Assembly (NCBI GenBank): GCA_039184335.1
Contig: JBCDBD010000007.1
Span: 48,474-112,473 of the forward strand
Direction: 5' to 3'
DNA from: JBCDBD01 sp039184335
Lineage (GTDB): Bacteria > Bacteroidota > Bacteroidia > Flavobacteriales > Flavobacteriaceae
Length of the DNA: 64,000 bases
Of the stretch, positions 42,880 through 52,623 are shown one piece after another; position 1 is the stretch's first letter, and each line of letters starts with the position of its first letter. Position numbers and translations under genes: made by a program. The notes under the pieces are model-generated. The model ran no database searches. It was given only the letters and a program-made list of their open reading frames with translations, and had not been told where the DNA came from.

Positions 42880-45315
42880 ATGAACCTTTCCGTTAGGGCT
42901 TTCTTCACCAATTCGATCATTCTGGTTTTTTTTATGGTTGTGGCTTTGGCCTACTTTCATCCTGTTTTACAGGGTAAAGCCATATTTCAGTCTGATATCG
43001 CCCAGTATAAGGGCATGGCAAAAGAGCGAAATGATTTTAAGGATACGACAGGGGAGGAGTCGTATTGGACAAATAGTGCCTTTGGGGGAATGCCCACATA
43101 TCAATTAGGAGCAAATTATCCACACGATTATGTGAAACAACTAGATCGATGGATACGTTTTTTGCCAAGACCGGCCGATTATCTTTTTCTGTATTTCATG
43201 GGGTTCTATATTTTACTGCTCTGCATGAAAATCGAATATCGGTTGGCCGTTTTGGGAGCATTGGCTTTTGGTTTTTCGACCTACTTCATTATCATTTTGG
43301 GCGTCGGCCATAATGCTAAGGCCCATGCGCTAGGTTATATTCCTATGGTCTTGGGCGGAATCATTTTGGTATTTCGCAAAAAATACCTTCTTGGATTCAT
43401 TCTTACTGCGATTGCCATGGCCTTGGAAATCAGTGCCAATCACTATCAGATGACATACTATTTTATGCTCTTGGTCTTGATTCTTGGGTTGGTCCACCTT
43501 GTTTATGCAATTCGAGACAAAGAGTTGAAGCACTATTTTCTGGCTGTGGGCATTTTGACGGGAGCGGTTGTGTTGGCCATTGCCACCAATGCTACAGGAC
43601 TCATGGCCACTAAAGAATATGCCGATTGGAGCACGCGGGGTAAGTCGCGGTTGACCATCACTTCTGATGGAAGTCCAAAAACGGCCATCAACGGCTTGGA
43701 TAGGGCCTATATTACCCAATACAGTTATGGCATAGCTGAATCACTCAATCTTTTTGTGCCAAGGCTTTTCGGGGGTTCCAATGCAGAAAGTTTGGGTGAG
43801 AGCTCCAAGGCTTATCGGTACCTTGCCGATCAAGGACTTTCGCCCACACGTGCACTTGAGTTCACCGAAAGCATGCCTTTGTATTGGGGGCAGCAACCTA
43901 TTGTGGCAGGACCCGCCTACATAGGGGCCCTAGTATTTTTTCTCTTCATCTTGTCATTGTTCTTGGTAAGTGGCAAAAGAAAATGGTGGCTTTTAGTAGG
44001 AATTTTAGTATCAATCTTGCTATCATGGGGCAAAAATTTTCCGATTCTTACCAACTTCATGATTGATTATTTTCCGTTGTACAACAAATTTCGTGCGGTA
44101 TCTTCAATACAAATACTATTAGAGCTTTGCATTCCGATATTGGCTGTTTTGGGCCTAAAAGAATTGTTTAAGAAGTCAGTGAAGCAAAAAGCAAAGCTCA
44201 GTGCGCTAAAATGGAGTGTTTTTATTTGTTTGGCCTTAGGGATAAGCCTCTTTCTTATGAAGGGTATTTTTCATTTTGAAGGATTGAATGATGCTACCTA
44301 CCGTCAATATTTTGGGGAACAGTTGATGCAAATCATTGAAAAGGATAGGGAAGCGGTATATCTCAATGATACCCTACGTTCCTTGGCATACGTTCTTCTT
44401 GCCGCTTTTGTTCTTTTCTTGTACCTCAGAAGGAAAATTACCGAAAATGTGTTGGTCATTGTATTGGGCGTTCTTGTTCTTTTAGATATGGCCGGTGTAG
44501 CCCTGAGATACGTCAATGCTGATGATTTTGTGCGACAGCGGCGAGTCAATCGCCCCTTTCAGGCATCTGCCCTAGATCAGCAGATTCACAATGACACTTC
44601 AATTTTTAGGGTGTTCGATCCCAGTGAGGGCTTGAACGGGGCCCGTACGAGTTATTTTCACAAATCTGTTGGCGGATACCATGCGGCCAAGCCAGCAGCA
44701 CTACAAGACCTATTTGATTTTCATATATATGCCAATAACTTACAGGTGTTGAACATGCTGAACGTCAAATATATTGTTCAGCAAGACGGGGAGGGTAGAA
44801 GTTACCCAGCTGTCAATCCTGATGCAAACGGAAATGCATGGTTTGTTGAAAAAATACGTGCAGTGGGTACTGCCGATGAAGAAATCAAGGCCTTGGGTAA
44901 TTTGAACACCAAAACGGAAACTGTGGTCAACACCCAAGAATATCCAGGCATCACCCAACTTTCGTATGCAGTCGATTCCACGGCAACCATTGCATTGAAT
45001 GACTATCGCCCTAATTATCTGAAATACGAATCGACCAGCCCTGTCGATGCATTTGTGGTGTTTTCAGAGATGTACTACGCGAAAGGTTGGAATGCCTATT
45101 TAAATGGGCAACCGGCTTCACATCTAAAGGTAAATTACACCTTACGGGGTATGCAATTGCCACCTGGGCATCATGAAATTGTATTCAAGTTTGAACCCAA
45201 CGTAGTCAAACTGGGAAGTCAAATCGCAATGGGAAGCAATATTGCCCTTGCCCTAGTAATTTTAACAGGAATCGTATTTTCATTTTTGCCTAAACAGCGC
45301 AAAGCCAAAAAGTAA
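42880..45315 (+). CDS. YfhO-family membrane protein (putative glycosyltransferase)
   Basis: 811 residues with about a dozen transmembrane helices and a large soluble C-terminal part (about 560-780) before a last helix. The beginning (ALAYFHPVLQGKAIFQSDIAQYKG) and SEMYYAKGWNAYLNGQPA near the end fit the family. YfhO-like proteins are GT-C-type membrane enzymes; B. subtilis YfhO is needed to glucosylate lipoteichoic acid, but the substrate here is unknown. Its stop overlaps the next start by one base (TAATG), so the genes are coupled. Confidence 0.9.
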   Translation: MNLSVRAFFTNSIILVFFMVVALAYFHPVLQGKAIFQSDIAQYKGMAKERNDFKDTTGEESYWTNSAFGGMPTYQLGANYPHDYVKQLDRWIRFLPRPADYLFLYFMGFYILLLCMKIEYRLAVLGALAFGFSTYFIIILGVGHNAKAHALGYIPMVLGGIILVFRKKYLLGFILTAIAMALEISANHYQMTYYFMLLVLILGLVHLVYAIRDKELKHYFLAVGILTGAVVLAIATNATGLMATKEYADWSTRGKSRLTITSDGSPKTAINGLDRAYITQYSYGIAESLNLFVPRLFGGSNAESLGESSKAYRYLADQGLSPTRALEFTESMPLYWGQQPIVAGPAYIGALVFFLFILSLFLVSGKRKWWLLVGILVSILLSWGKNFPILTNFMIDYFPLYNKFRAVSSIQILLELCIPILAVLGLKELFKKSVKQKAKLSALKWSVFICLALGISLFLMKGIFHFEGLNDATYRQYFGEQLMQIIEKDREAVYLNDTLRSLAYVLLAAFVLFLYLRRKITENVLVIVLGVLVLLDMAGVALRYVNADDFVRQRRVNRPFQASALDQQIHNDTSIFRVFDPSEGLNGARTSYFHKSVGGYHAAKPAALQDLFDFHIYANNLQVLNMLNVKYIVQQDGEGRSYPAVNPDANGNAWFVEKIRAVGTADEEIKALGNLNTKTETVVNTQEYPGITQLSYAVDSTATIALNDYRPNYLKYESTSPVDAFVVFSEMYYAKGWNAYLNGQPASHLKVNYTLRGMQLPPGHHEIVFKFEPNVVKLGSQIAMGSNIALALVILTGIVFSFLPKQRKAKK

Positions 45316-46601
45316 TGCAGAAGGTATTGATCATCACGTATTACTGGCCTCCGGCAGGTGGGCCTGGGGTACAGCGTTGGCTTAAATTTGTGAAGTACCT
45401 AGGTGACTTTGCCATCGAGCCACTGGTCTATATCCCAGAAAACCCGACTTACCCGATCGTAGATCGTTCCCTTTTGGATGAAGTTCCCGAATCTGTCCGT
45501 ATACTGAGCCATCCTATCGTTGAACCTTATGGTTGGGCATCATTGTTTTCGAAAAAAAAAGCCAGGCGTATGAGTTCAGGCATTATTCAAAAAGACAACA
45601 AGCAATCTTTACTGGAGAAAGCCATGTTGTGGATCAGGGGCAATGTATTCATTCCAGATGCACGAAGGTTTTGGGTAGGGCCATCCACAAGATTCTTGGC
45701 AGAAATCATTGAAAGGGAGAAAATCAAAACGATGATTACCACGGGGCCGCCACACAGTTTGCACTTGATTGGTTTGGCATTGAAAAACAGGTTTCAACTC
45801 GAATGGATTACCGATTTTCGGGATCCATGGACCACCATTGGTTACCACAAGCAGTTGCGTCTGACCAAAATGGCAGCACAAAAGCACAAACAGTTAGAAC
45901 AAGAGGTATTGCAAAGAGCAGATAAAGTTGTGGTTACCAGTCGCGTTACCCAAAAAGAGTTGGGGTTCTTGACCAACAAACCCATCAAAGTGATCACCAA
46001 CGGTTATGATGGGAAGGCAGCTACCGATGATTTGGATGGCAAGTTCACCATATCACATATCGGTTCAATGCTGACCGGGCGTAACCCACTGGTATTGTGG
46101 CAGGTATTACATGAGTTGATACTCGAAAACGAAGTGTTTAAAGCGCACTTTCAACTAAAACTTATAGGGGTGGTCAGCGAAGACATAGTGACGTCTTTAC
46201 AGGAATATAGACTTTCTGAATTTGTGCAACAGTTAGGATATGTGGACCACCACGAAGTACTTGAACACCAAATGCGGTCACAAATATTGTTATTGGTCGA
46301 AATTGATGCTTTGCAAACGAAAGGGATCATTCCCGGCAAACTCTTCGAATATATGGCCTCTAGTCGCCCCATATTGGCCATAGGCCCCGAAGATTGGGAA
46401 GCGGGTACCATCGTTGAAGAAACACGTTCAGGTAAGAAATTCAACCATACGGATGCAGAAAAATTAAAAACAGTACTTTTAGCTTGGTTTGATGCCTACC
46501 AAACAGGCAAATTAAAAGTACATCCGAAAGGTATCGAAAGGTACAGTCGCAAGGCATTGACCAAAGAACTTACCAATTTCATTCGATGGGAATCGTCTTA
46601 A
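45315..46601 (+). CDS. GT4-like glycosyltransferase
   Basis: 428 residues, GT-B fold. It begins MQKVLIITYYWPPAGGPGVQRW, the usual start of flavobacterial GT4 enzymes. The second half has the nucleotide-sugar binding features: FTISHIGSMLTGRNP (acceptor/donor loop) and GIIPGKLFEYMASSRPILAIG with the EX7E-like Glu. No membrane helices; it should act at the cytosolic face on a lipid-linked or protein acceptor. It overlaps the flippase gene by 16 bases. Sugar and linkage cannot be read. Confidence 0.88.
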   Translation: MQKVLIITYYWPPAGGPGVQRWLKFVKYLGDFAIEPLVYIPENPTYPIVDRSLLDEVPESVRILSHPIVEPYGWASLFSKKKARRMSSGIIQKDNKQSLLEKAMLWIRGNVFIPDARRFWVGPSTRFLAEIIEREKIKTMITTGPPHSLHLIGLALKNRFQLEWITDFRDPWTTIGYHKQLRLTKMAAQKHKQLEQEVLQRADKVVVTSRVTQKELGFLTNKPIKVITNGYDGKAATDDLDGKFTISHIGSMLTGRNPLVLWQVLHELILENEVFKAHFQLKLIGVVSEDIVTSLQEYRLSEFVQQLGYVDHHEVLEHQMRSQILLLVEIDALQTKGIIPGKLFEYMASSRPILAIGPEDWEAGTIVEETRSGKKFNHTDAEKLKTVLLAWFDAYQTGKLKVHPKGIERYSRKALTKELTNFIRWESS

Positions 46602-48046
46602 AGCAGTCATTCAATAATACGGTCATCACTTTTATAGGCTTTGCCTTTGGGGCAATGAATACCCTCTTCTTATACACCACTATTCTTCAGCCGCAATATT
46701 ATGGCCTTGTGACCTTCATTTTAGCAACAGGTGCCATTTTGATGCCAATTTTTGCTTTTGGATCCCATAATGCATTGGTCAAATATTACACAGCACAAAG
46801 TGATTCAAGAAAAGATGGTTTCTTGACCCTCATTTTGTTTGCTCCTTTTCTAACGTTACTCCCATTGGCACTGATAACTTGGGTATGTCACGAATCGATT
46901 TCCAATTTTTTGGCTACAGAAAATGCCATAGTAAAAGACTATACCTGGTATATTTTTATTGTAGGTATGGCTATGGCCTATTTTGAAGTGTTCTATGCAT
47001 GGTGCAAGGTGCATTTGAAATCTGTATTTGGAAATTTTATGAAAGAAGTATTTGGGCGACTTTGTATATCCATACTTTTGATTCTGCTGTATTTTTCTGT
47101 GATTTCCCTTGATTTTTTCCTTAAAGGCATTGTTGGCGTCTATGTCTTGCGTACCACACTTGTGAAACTATATGCCTATTATTTACGAAGACCAACACTT
47201 GATTTTCGTTTCCCTAACGAATACCGGGCAATATTCAGCTACGCTGCATTGATGGTCTTGGGGGGGTCTGTTGCCCTCATATTATTGGAGATCGATAAGT
47301 TTATGATCAATAAATTCATTGCGATAGACAATGTTGCCTTTTATGGTGTGGCGGTTTATATAGCCACGATCATTGCTGTTCCAGCGCGTTCAATGAACCA
47401 GATTACCTATCCGATGACCGCAGCGCTTTTGAACAACACCAATTTTTTTGATCTTGAGATACTGTACAAGAAGACATCGTTGACCGCATTCATTGCCGCT
47501 GGCCTATTGTTTATTTTGATTGTACTCAATAGCCAAGATTTGTTTCAAATGCTTCCTGAAGTATATCGCGGCGGTTTTGAGATTATCTGTCTGATTGGAT
47601 TGGCCAAGGTTTTGGATGCCATCTTAGGAAACGGCAATGCGATCTTATTTTATTCCAGGTATTACAAGAGCATGCTGTTTTTTGGTATTGGCCTGGCATT
47701 GTTGACCGTGCTCTTGAATTTATGGTTGATTCCCGAAATGGGCATAATAGGTGCTGCTTTGGCCAGCTTTAGCGCCATTGTCCTGTTCAATACGATAAAG
47801 ATTGCCTTTGTCAAAATCAAGTTTGGTTTTTTTCCCTTTACCAGGGCAACTTTCAGGGTTTTTGGTTGTTTGGTATTAATAGGGCTGCTTTTTTATTTTT
47901 TACAGTTTCCGTTTCACCCCTTGGTAAACATTGCATTGAAGTCCATATTGATGGTATTGATGTATGTGGGTGTCTTGTACCGTTTTGATATTTCTGAAGA
48001 TGTGTCTGGGATACTCTCCAGATTTTTACAAAGGCGATCGCGATAA
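46586..48046 (+). CDS. Oligosaccharide flippase (Wzx-like)
   Basis: 486 residues with about 12-14 transmembrane helices, MATE-like polysaccharide biosynthesis fold. Conserved points: GIVLKQSFNNTVITFIGF at the start, LVKYYTAQ and LEIDKFMINKFIAIDNVAFYGVA in the middle, and a C-terminal helix set. It should move a lipid-linked glycan across the inner membrane. The YfhO - glycosyltransferase - flippase order implies a single envelope-glycan pathway, of unknown final product. Terminal sequence ends in SGILSRFLQRRSR. Confidence 0.85.
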   Translation: MGIVLKQSFNNTVITFIGFAFGAMNTLFLYTTILQPQYYGLVTFILATGAILMPIFAFGSHNALVKYYTAQSDSRKDGFLTLILFAPFLTLLPLALITWVCHESISNFLATENAIVKDYTWYIFIVGMAMAYFEVFYAWCKVHLKSVFGNFMKEVFGRLCISILLILLYFSVISLDFFLKGIVGVYVLRTTLVKLYAYYLRRPTLDFRFPNEYRAIFSYAALMVLGGSVALILLEIDKFMINKFIAIDNVAFYGVAVYIATIIAVPARSMNQITYPMTAALLNNTNFFDLEILYKKTSLTAFIAAGLLFILIVLNSQDLFQMLPEVYRGGFEIICLIGLAKVLDAILGNGNAILFYSRYYKSMLFFGIGLALLTVLLNLWLIPEMGIIGAALASFSAIVLFNTIKIAFVKIKFGFFPFTRATFRVFGCLVLIGLLFYFLQFPFHPLVNIALKSILMVLMYVGVLYRFDISEDVSGILSRFLQRRSR

Positions 48047-48077
48047 CTTTCCCAGTCATATTTTGGGGAAAAGAACG

Positions 48078-48109
48078 AAAAACCCCGTAGTGATGCATCC
48101 ACTACGGGG
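48078..48109 (-). terminator. Terminator for the basic exported protein gene
   Basis: CCCCGTAGTG (48083-48092) and CACTACGGGG (48100-48109) pair around ATGCATC. Read on the minus strand the stem is followed by TTTTT (48082-48078), so it ends the minus-strand gene at 48140 and not the flippase. Confidence 0.88.
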
Positions 48110-48139
48110 CTAAACAACTAACCAACCTAAAAACTATCG

Positions 48140-49306
48140 TTATCGTATTCTAGTACTTTTGGATCTAGAGCTTGATGAATTACTTTTTCGTGTTGAGGTA
48201 CTTCTGGTCACCGTTCTTTTTTGTGACGTACTCCCTCGTTTTTGAATTCCAGAAGTCTTTTTTTGACTTCGGTTATTGCTGACCACAGTTCTGTTGGTAC
48301 TGTTACCTTTGGGTTTTTTATACGTAGTCCGCGTACTCTTGGTAGCCGTGCTACCATTGGTACTTGAAGATAACTGTCTCTTGGTCAAGTCGGTACGTTT
48401 TGGTGTTTTGGTAATCGAACGTTTCGTACTTGTTGTTCGACTATCTGATCGACGTACCAAGGTGTTCTTATTTCTAACATCACCTTGCCGTACCGATGTG
48501 CTTCTCGTTGCGCTGTTATCTGAATTTCGAGACACCCTATTGTTTGTCAGGTTCGCATTTCTTGAAGAAACACTGGTGCTTCGACCATAATCCCCTCTTC
48601 TATAGGTGTTTTCCCGTACCGCAACCCGACGATCGTTTCTGTAGATTTTTCCACGGTTGTGCGATTGGTGGTATCGGTAAGGTCTTCCAATTTTGGCATA
48701 GACCCTTCGGGTATTGAATCGATATGGACGGTAATAGGTATATCGAATTGGATGGTAATATCTCCGGTAGGGCGAGTTCCAAACATTGCAGAAACCTATG
48801 GCTGGTCGGACAAACCATCTATGAAAGGGCCTGTAGACATAACCACGGTTATAAATGTTGATGAATCCGGTACAATGGCTGAATACACCACCGTTCCAAT
48901 ACACATGTAATCCGCCGACACGTCGTAGCCTACCATTACGGTACCAAATATCTATGCCCCCGATTTGCGATACACGACCATAATAGTCATAGTAGATGGG
49001 TACATTTTCAACTTGTATAATAGCACCGTAATCATCATATTGTACAAAAGGATTGTAATCAAACCCTGAATTAAATGTGATACCTACATTGCCAATGCGC
49101 GCACCGACCCCGATATTGACCCGATTGTCGATATAAAAATCAAATTCCCCATCAGGATATACTGAAAATGTGATGCCACGCTCATTAAAGATAAATGAGT
49201 TACCATAGCGATAGGTACTGATTGCAGCTTCATTTTTTATCGTTGCAGCTTGGGTACCCATAGCACTGCATACCATCACCGTCATAAAGAGTACTACCTT
49301 TTTCAT
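48140..49306 (-). CDS. Exported, very basic Arg/Ser/Thr-rich protein
   Basis: 388 residues. A signal peptide (KVVLFMTVMVCSAMGTQA) leads to a beta-rich domain (about 30-150, with GVGARIGNVGITFNSGFDYN and repeated Tyr/Gly). From about 165 the sequence turns Tyr/Arg-rich (YRRYYHPIRYTYYRPYR). From about 225 it is low-complexity Arg, Lys, Ser, Thr to the end (SRSKSTRIR). No family recognised. The tail is far more basic than anything near it and could bind a polyanion such as LPS, DNA or teichuronic-like glycan. A promoter for it must lie in 49307-49596, where a large palindrome sits. Confidence 0.75.
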   Translation of the reverse strand: MKKVVLFMTVMVCSAMGTQAATIKNEAAISTYRYGNSFIFNERGITFSVYPDGEFDFYIDNRVNIGVGARIGNVGITFNSGFDYNPFVQYDDYGAIIQVENVPIYYDYYGRVSQIGGIDIWYRNGRLRRVGGLHVYWNGGVFSHCTGFINIYNRGYVYRPFHRWFVRPAIGFCNVWNSPYRRYYHPIRYTYYRPYRFNTRRVYAKIGRPYRYHQSHNRGKIYRNDRRVAVRENTYRRGDYGRSTSVSSRNANLTNNRVSRNSDNSATRSTSVRQGDVRNKNTLVRRSDSRTTSTKRSITKTPKRTDLTKRQLSSSTNGSTATKSTRTTYKKPKGNSTNRTVVSNNRSQKKTSGIQKRGSTSQKRTVTRSTSTRKSNSSSSRSKSTRIR

Positions 49307-49390
49307 ACTGTTTCAATTTAAGTTCTAGGAGCAACTATTTACATCCCAATGATATGGTACCAAACAGCATGCCAAAAAAAATAATTTTCA

Positions 49391-49417
49391 TTAATTAATT
49401 GATATTCAATTAATTAA
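49391..49417. repeat. Perfect 12-bp inverted repeat, AT-only
   Basis: TTAATTAATTGA (49391-49402) and TCAATTAATTAA (49406-49417) are exact complements about TAT. It lies 84-111 bases upstream of the basic protein start codon and could be an operator or simple AT-rich palindrome. Apart from it and a 28-codon ATG frame at 49459-49545, which I do not call, nothing else was seen in 49307-49596. Confidence 0.7.
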
Positions 49418-49596
49418 AATTATACCTATTCTATTCTCAGAAGAAAAAACTATTTTTTATGGAGGTGTACAGAAATAAAATGGAATGGATAAAAGCGATT
49501 TATCGTTCAACTTGCATAGCAGTTGTCATTTTACAATACAGGTAGATCATGAATTGAAAATGGGTATCCTTGATGCATGACCCTTGTAAATCATGT

Positions 49597-52374
49597 TCAA
49601 AGCTTCTCTTTCAAATACCCGGCTGTAAACGATGCGTTACTTTGAATCACTTCCTCTGGGGTACCTTCTGCCAGCAGGTAGCCTCCATTTTCACCACCTT
49701 CATGGCCTAGGTCAATGATGTAATCTGCACATTTGATCAATTCCATATTATGCTCAATGACCACAATCGAATGGCCCTTGGCCAGTAGTTCATCAAACGA
49801 CTTCAACAGTTTTTTGATATCGTGAAAATGCAGACCGGTTGTGGGCTCATCAAAGATAAAAAGTGCTTTTTCCTTGGTATTCCCCTTCACTAAAAATGAG
49901 GCCAGTTTAATACGTTGGGCCTCACCACCAGATAGGGTAGAAGAACTTTGGCCCAAGGTCACATAACCGAGTCCTACATCTTGCAAAGGCTTCAATTTTT
50001 GTACAATTTTCGGTTGTTGGTATTGCTCAAAGTGTATGATGGACTCATCAACGGTCAGGTTAAGAATATCATTGATACTCTTGCCTTCAAATTGGACCTC
50101 GAGCACATCTTTCTTGAAACGCTTTCCGTTGCAGACATCACATTCAAGGTGTACATCGGCCATAAATTGCATCTCTACGGTAATTTCACCTTCGCCTTTA
50201 CACTTTTCACAACGTCCTCCATCCACATTAAAAGAGAAATGTTTGGCTTGGTAACCACGAAGCTTACTCAATTTTTGTGCGGCAAAGAGTGTGCGAATAT
50301 CGTCATAGGCCTTGATATAGGTAACCGGATTGGAACGCGATGACCTGCCAATTGGGTTTTGGTCCACAAATTCTACATGTTTGATATGCGAATACTTTCC
50401 CTCTATGGCCGTAAACTGCCCTGCCTTTTCCCCATAACCTCCCACTTCTTTCAATAGTGCGGGATAGAGAATTTTTTTGACCAGTGTACTCTTGCCACTA
50501 CCTGAAACCCCGGTAATCACTGTGAACATGTTCAAGGGAAAGGTGACATCAATATTTTTAAGGTTATTTTCGCGCGCCCCTTTGATCTGGATGTAATATT
50601 TTGAATTACGTCGTGTTGTTGGCACCTGAATTTCAGAAGTGCCCTTTAAGTAAGATGCCGTTAGGGATTTTGCATTTAGAATTTCTTCGAAGGTACCCGA
50701 TGCCACAACATTTCCGCCCAAGGTTCCCGCTTCAGGACCTATATCAATAATTTCATCAGATGCCTTCATGATGTCTTCATCATGTTCGACAACGATAACG
50801 GTATTTCCCAAGTCCCGCAGCGATTGCAGTACTCCGATCAGGTTTTCGGTATCTTTTGGGTGTAAGCCAATACTGGGCTCATCTAAAATGTACATTGATC
50901 CCACCAAACTACTGCCTAAACTGGTGGCCAAGTTGATCCGTTGGCTTTCGCCTCCTGAGAGTGTGTTTGATTTTCGGTTAAGGGTTAGGTAATTGAGTCC
51001 GACCTTGTCAAGAAAATCCAAACGTGTAGTGATTTCCTTTAACAGTCGATTGGCAATGGTGGTATCATGCGTTGAGAGCTGTATACCTGAAAAGAATTCC
51101 CCCAACTCCTTAATGGGCAGTTCAATCAGGTCTGAAATGGATTTCCCCTGTATCTTGATAAAATCGGTTTCGGCCCTCAAACGTTTGCCCTTGCAAACGG
51201 TACATTTGGTTTTTCCACGATAACGTGACAGCATGACCCGGTTTTGTATCTTATAGCTCTTTTCCTCAAGTTGTTGAAAGAACTTATGAATTCCGATAAA
51301 ATGGGAATTGCCATCCCAGACCAATTGTTTTTGTGCTTCGGTCAGTTCAAACCAGGGTTTGTGGATCGGGAAATCAAACTTGTAGGCCGAATTGACCAGC
51401 TGATCGCGATACCAGCCCATACTCTCACCCCGCCAGGGGAAGACCGCGTTTTCATATACCGATAGGGTAGTATTCGGTACGACCAGATCGGGGTCGATAC
51501 CAATAACATCACCATAACCTTCGCATTTGGGGCAGGCACCATATGGGTTGTTGAAACTGAACAGGTGCACATTGGGTTCTAAAAATTTCATTCCGTCCAA
51601 CTCAAACAAATTACTGAACAACTGTTGTTTTCCCGTATCAACTTGTTCGATGGCACACCTTCCCTTTCCTTCAAAAAAAGCATTGTCGACCGCATTACCC
51701 AGCCGGTTGAGAAAATCTTCATCATTTTTGACAACGATACGGTCGACCACCAACTCAAATTTTCGCCCGATGTCTTGTGGGGCACTATCGATCCTGATGA
51801 CCGCCCCATCATGTTTAATACGCGCATACCCTTGTTTTGAAAACAGTTGTAATGACTTCAACACGTTTCTGTCTTCTTGAATATAAATGGGGGAAAGTAA
51901 AAGTAATCTGGTGCCTTCTTGAAATGACATCACATGGTCGACCACATCGGTCACGATGTGTTTTTTGACCTGCTCTCCAGAAATGGGGGAATACGTTTTG
52001 CCGATTCTTGCGAACAATAGCTTTAAATAATCATAGATTTCTGTGGTCGTGCCTACGGTTGAACGCGGATTGGTAGCGTTGACCTTTTGTTCAATGGCAA
52101 TGGCAGGAGCGATACCTTTAATATAGTCGACCTTAGGCTTGTCCAATTTTCCCAAGAACTGTCGTGCATACGATGATAGGCTTTCAACGTACCTTCTCTG
52201 ACCCTCAGCATAAAGGGTGTCAAAGGCCAAGCTCGACTTTCCAGACCCTGATAGTCCGGTAATGACAACCAACTTGTTACGGGGTATGACTACATCTATA
52301 TTTTTAAGGTTGTGGAGTTTGGCACCCTTAATAATAATATTTTGCTTCGGGTTTACATCTTCAATAGAAGTCAT
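49597..52374 (-). CDS. uvrA: Excinuclease ABC subunit UvrA
   Basis: 925 residues, the damage-recognition ATPase of nucleotide excision repair. Two ABC modules: Walker A TGLSGSGKSSL (about 38) and TGVSGSGKSTL (about 620), signatures LSGGESQRI and LSGGEAQRI. Zinc sites are visible as CPKCEGYG and CTVCKGKRLRAE in the first module and CEKCKGEGEI / CDVCNGKRF in the second. Ends in the usual EKL. A TATCTTTG box at 52400-52393 (minus) may be the -7 element; the -33 is not clear. The start, MTSIEDVNPKQNIIIKGAKLHN, is normal for Bacteroidota. Confidence 0.95.
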   Translation of the reverse strand: MTSIEDVNPKQNIIIKGAKLHNLKNIDVVIPRNKLVVITGLSGSGKSSLAFDTLYAEGQRRYVESLSSYARQFLGKLDKPKVDYIKGIAPAIAIEQKVNATNPRSTVGTTTEIYDYLKLLFARIGKTYSPISGEQVKKHIVTDVVDHVMSFQEGTRLLLLSPIYIQEDRNVLKSLQLFSKQGYARIKHDGAVIRIDSAPQDIGRKFELVVDRIVVKNDEDFLNRLGNAVDNAFFEGKGRCAIEQVDTGKQQLFSNLFELDGMKFLEPNVHLFSFNNPYGACPKCEGYGDVIGIDPDLVVPNTTLSVYENAVFPWRGESMGWYRDQLVNSAYKFDFPIHKPWFELTEAQKQLVWDGNSHFIGIHKFFQQLEEKSYKIQNRVMLSRYRGKTKCTVCKGKRLRAETDFIKIQGKSISDLIELPIKELGEFFSGIQLSTHDTTIANRLLKEITTRLDFLDKVGLNYLTLNRKSNTLSGGESQRINLATSLGSSLVGSMYILDEPSIGLHPKDTENLIGVLQSLRDLGNTVIVVEHDEDIMKASDEIIDIGPEAGTLGGNVVASGTFEEILNAKSLTASYLKGTSEIQVPTTRRNSKYYIQIKGARENNLKNIDVTFPLNMFTVITGVSGSGKSTLVKKILYPALLKEVGGYGEKAGQFTAIEGKYSHIKHVEFVDQNPIGRSSRSNPVTYIKAYDDIRTLFAAQKLSKLRGYQAKHFSFNVDGGRCEKCKGEGEITVEMQFMADVHLECDVCNGKRFKKDVLEVQFEGKSINDILNLTVDESIIHFEQYQQPKIVQKLKPLQDVGLGYVTLGQSSSTLSGGEAQRIKLASFLVKGNTKEKALFIFDEPTTGLHFHDIKKLLKSFDELLAKGHSIVVIEHNMELIKCADYIIDLGHEGGENGGYLLAEGTPEEVIQSNASFTAGYLKEKL

Positions 52375-52471
52375 TCATCGAATTTATTTGGCCAAAGATA
52401 CAATAGGAATGAGTTAATGCCTATATTGCCTCGGTTTACATCTAAAAAACCGGATGTCACAACATAGTTTT

Positions 52472-52500
52472 TTTGCAGGCACCCATTTTTTCTATCTTTG
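52472..52500 (+). promoter_or_regulatory. Promoter of the sigma factor gene
   Basis: TTTG at 52472-52475 and TATCTTTG at 52493-52500, spacer 17. Transcription from near 52507 would give a leader of about 117 bases containing the palindrome ATAGGCCTAT (52520-52529) and an AGCCT/AGGCT hairpin. Confidence 0.55.
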
Positions 52501-52623
52501 ATTTGTAATTAAAAACCTGATAGGCCTATACAGCGATAATTACTTTTTTATCATTAACTAATAACTCAAAAGCCTTTAACTAAGTAAAGTAGGCTTGTGA
52601 TTTTAACCAAAAAAGTAATTTGT

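Noticed and set aside
49459..49545. 28-codon plus-strand ATG frame in the uvrA - basic protein intergenic region
   Set aside because: No promoter at a fitting distance, no terminator and no recognisable features; open frames of this size occur by chance.
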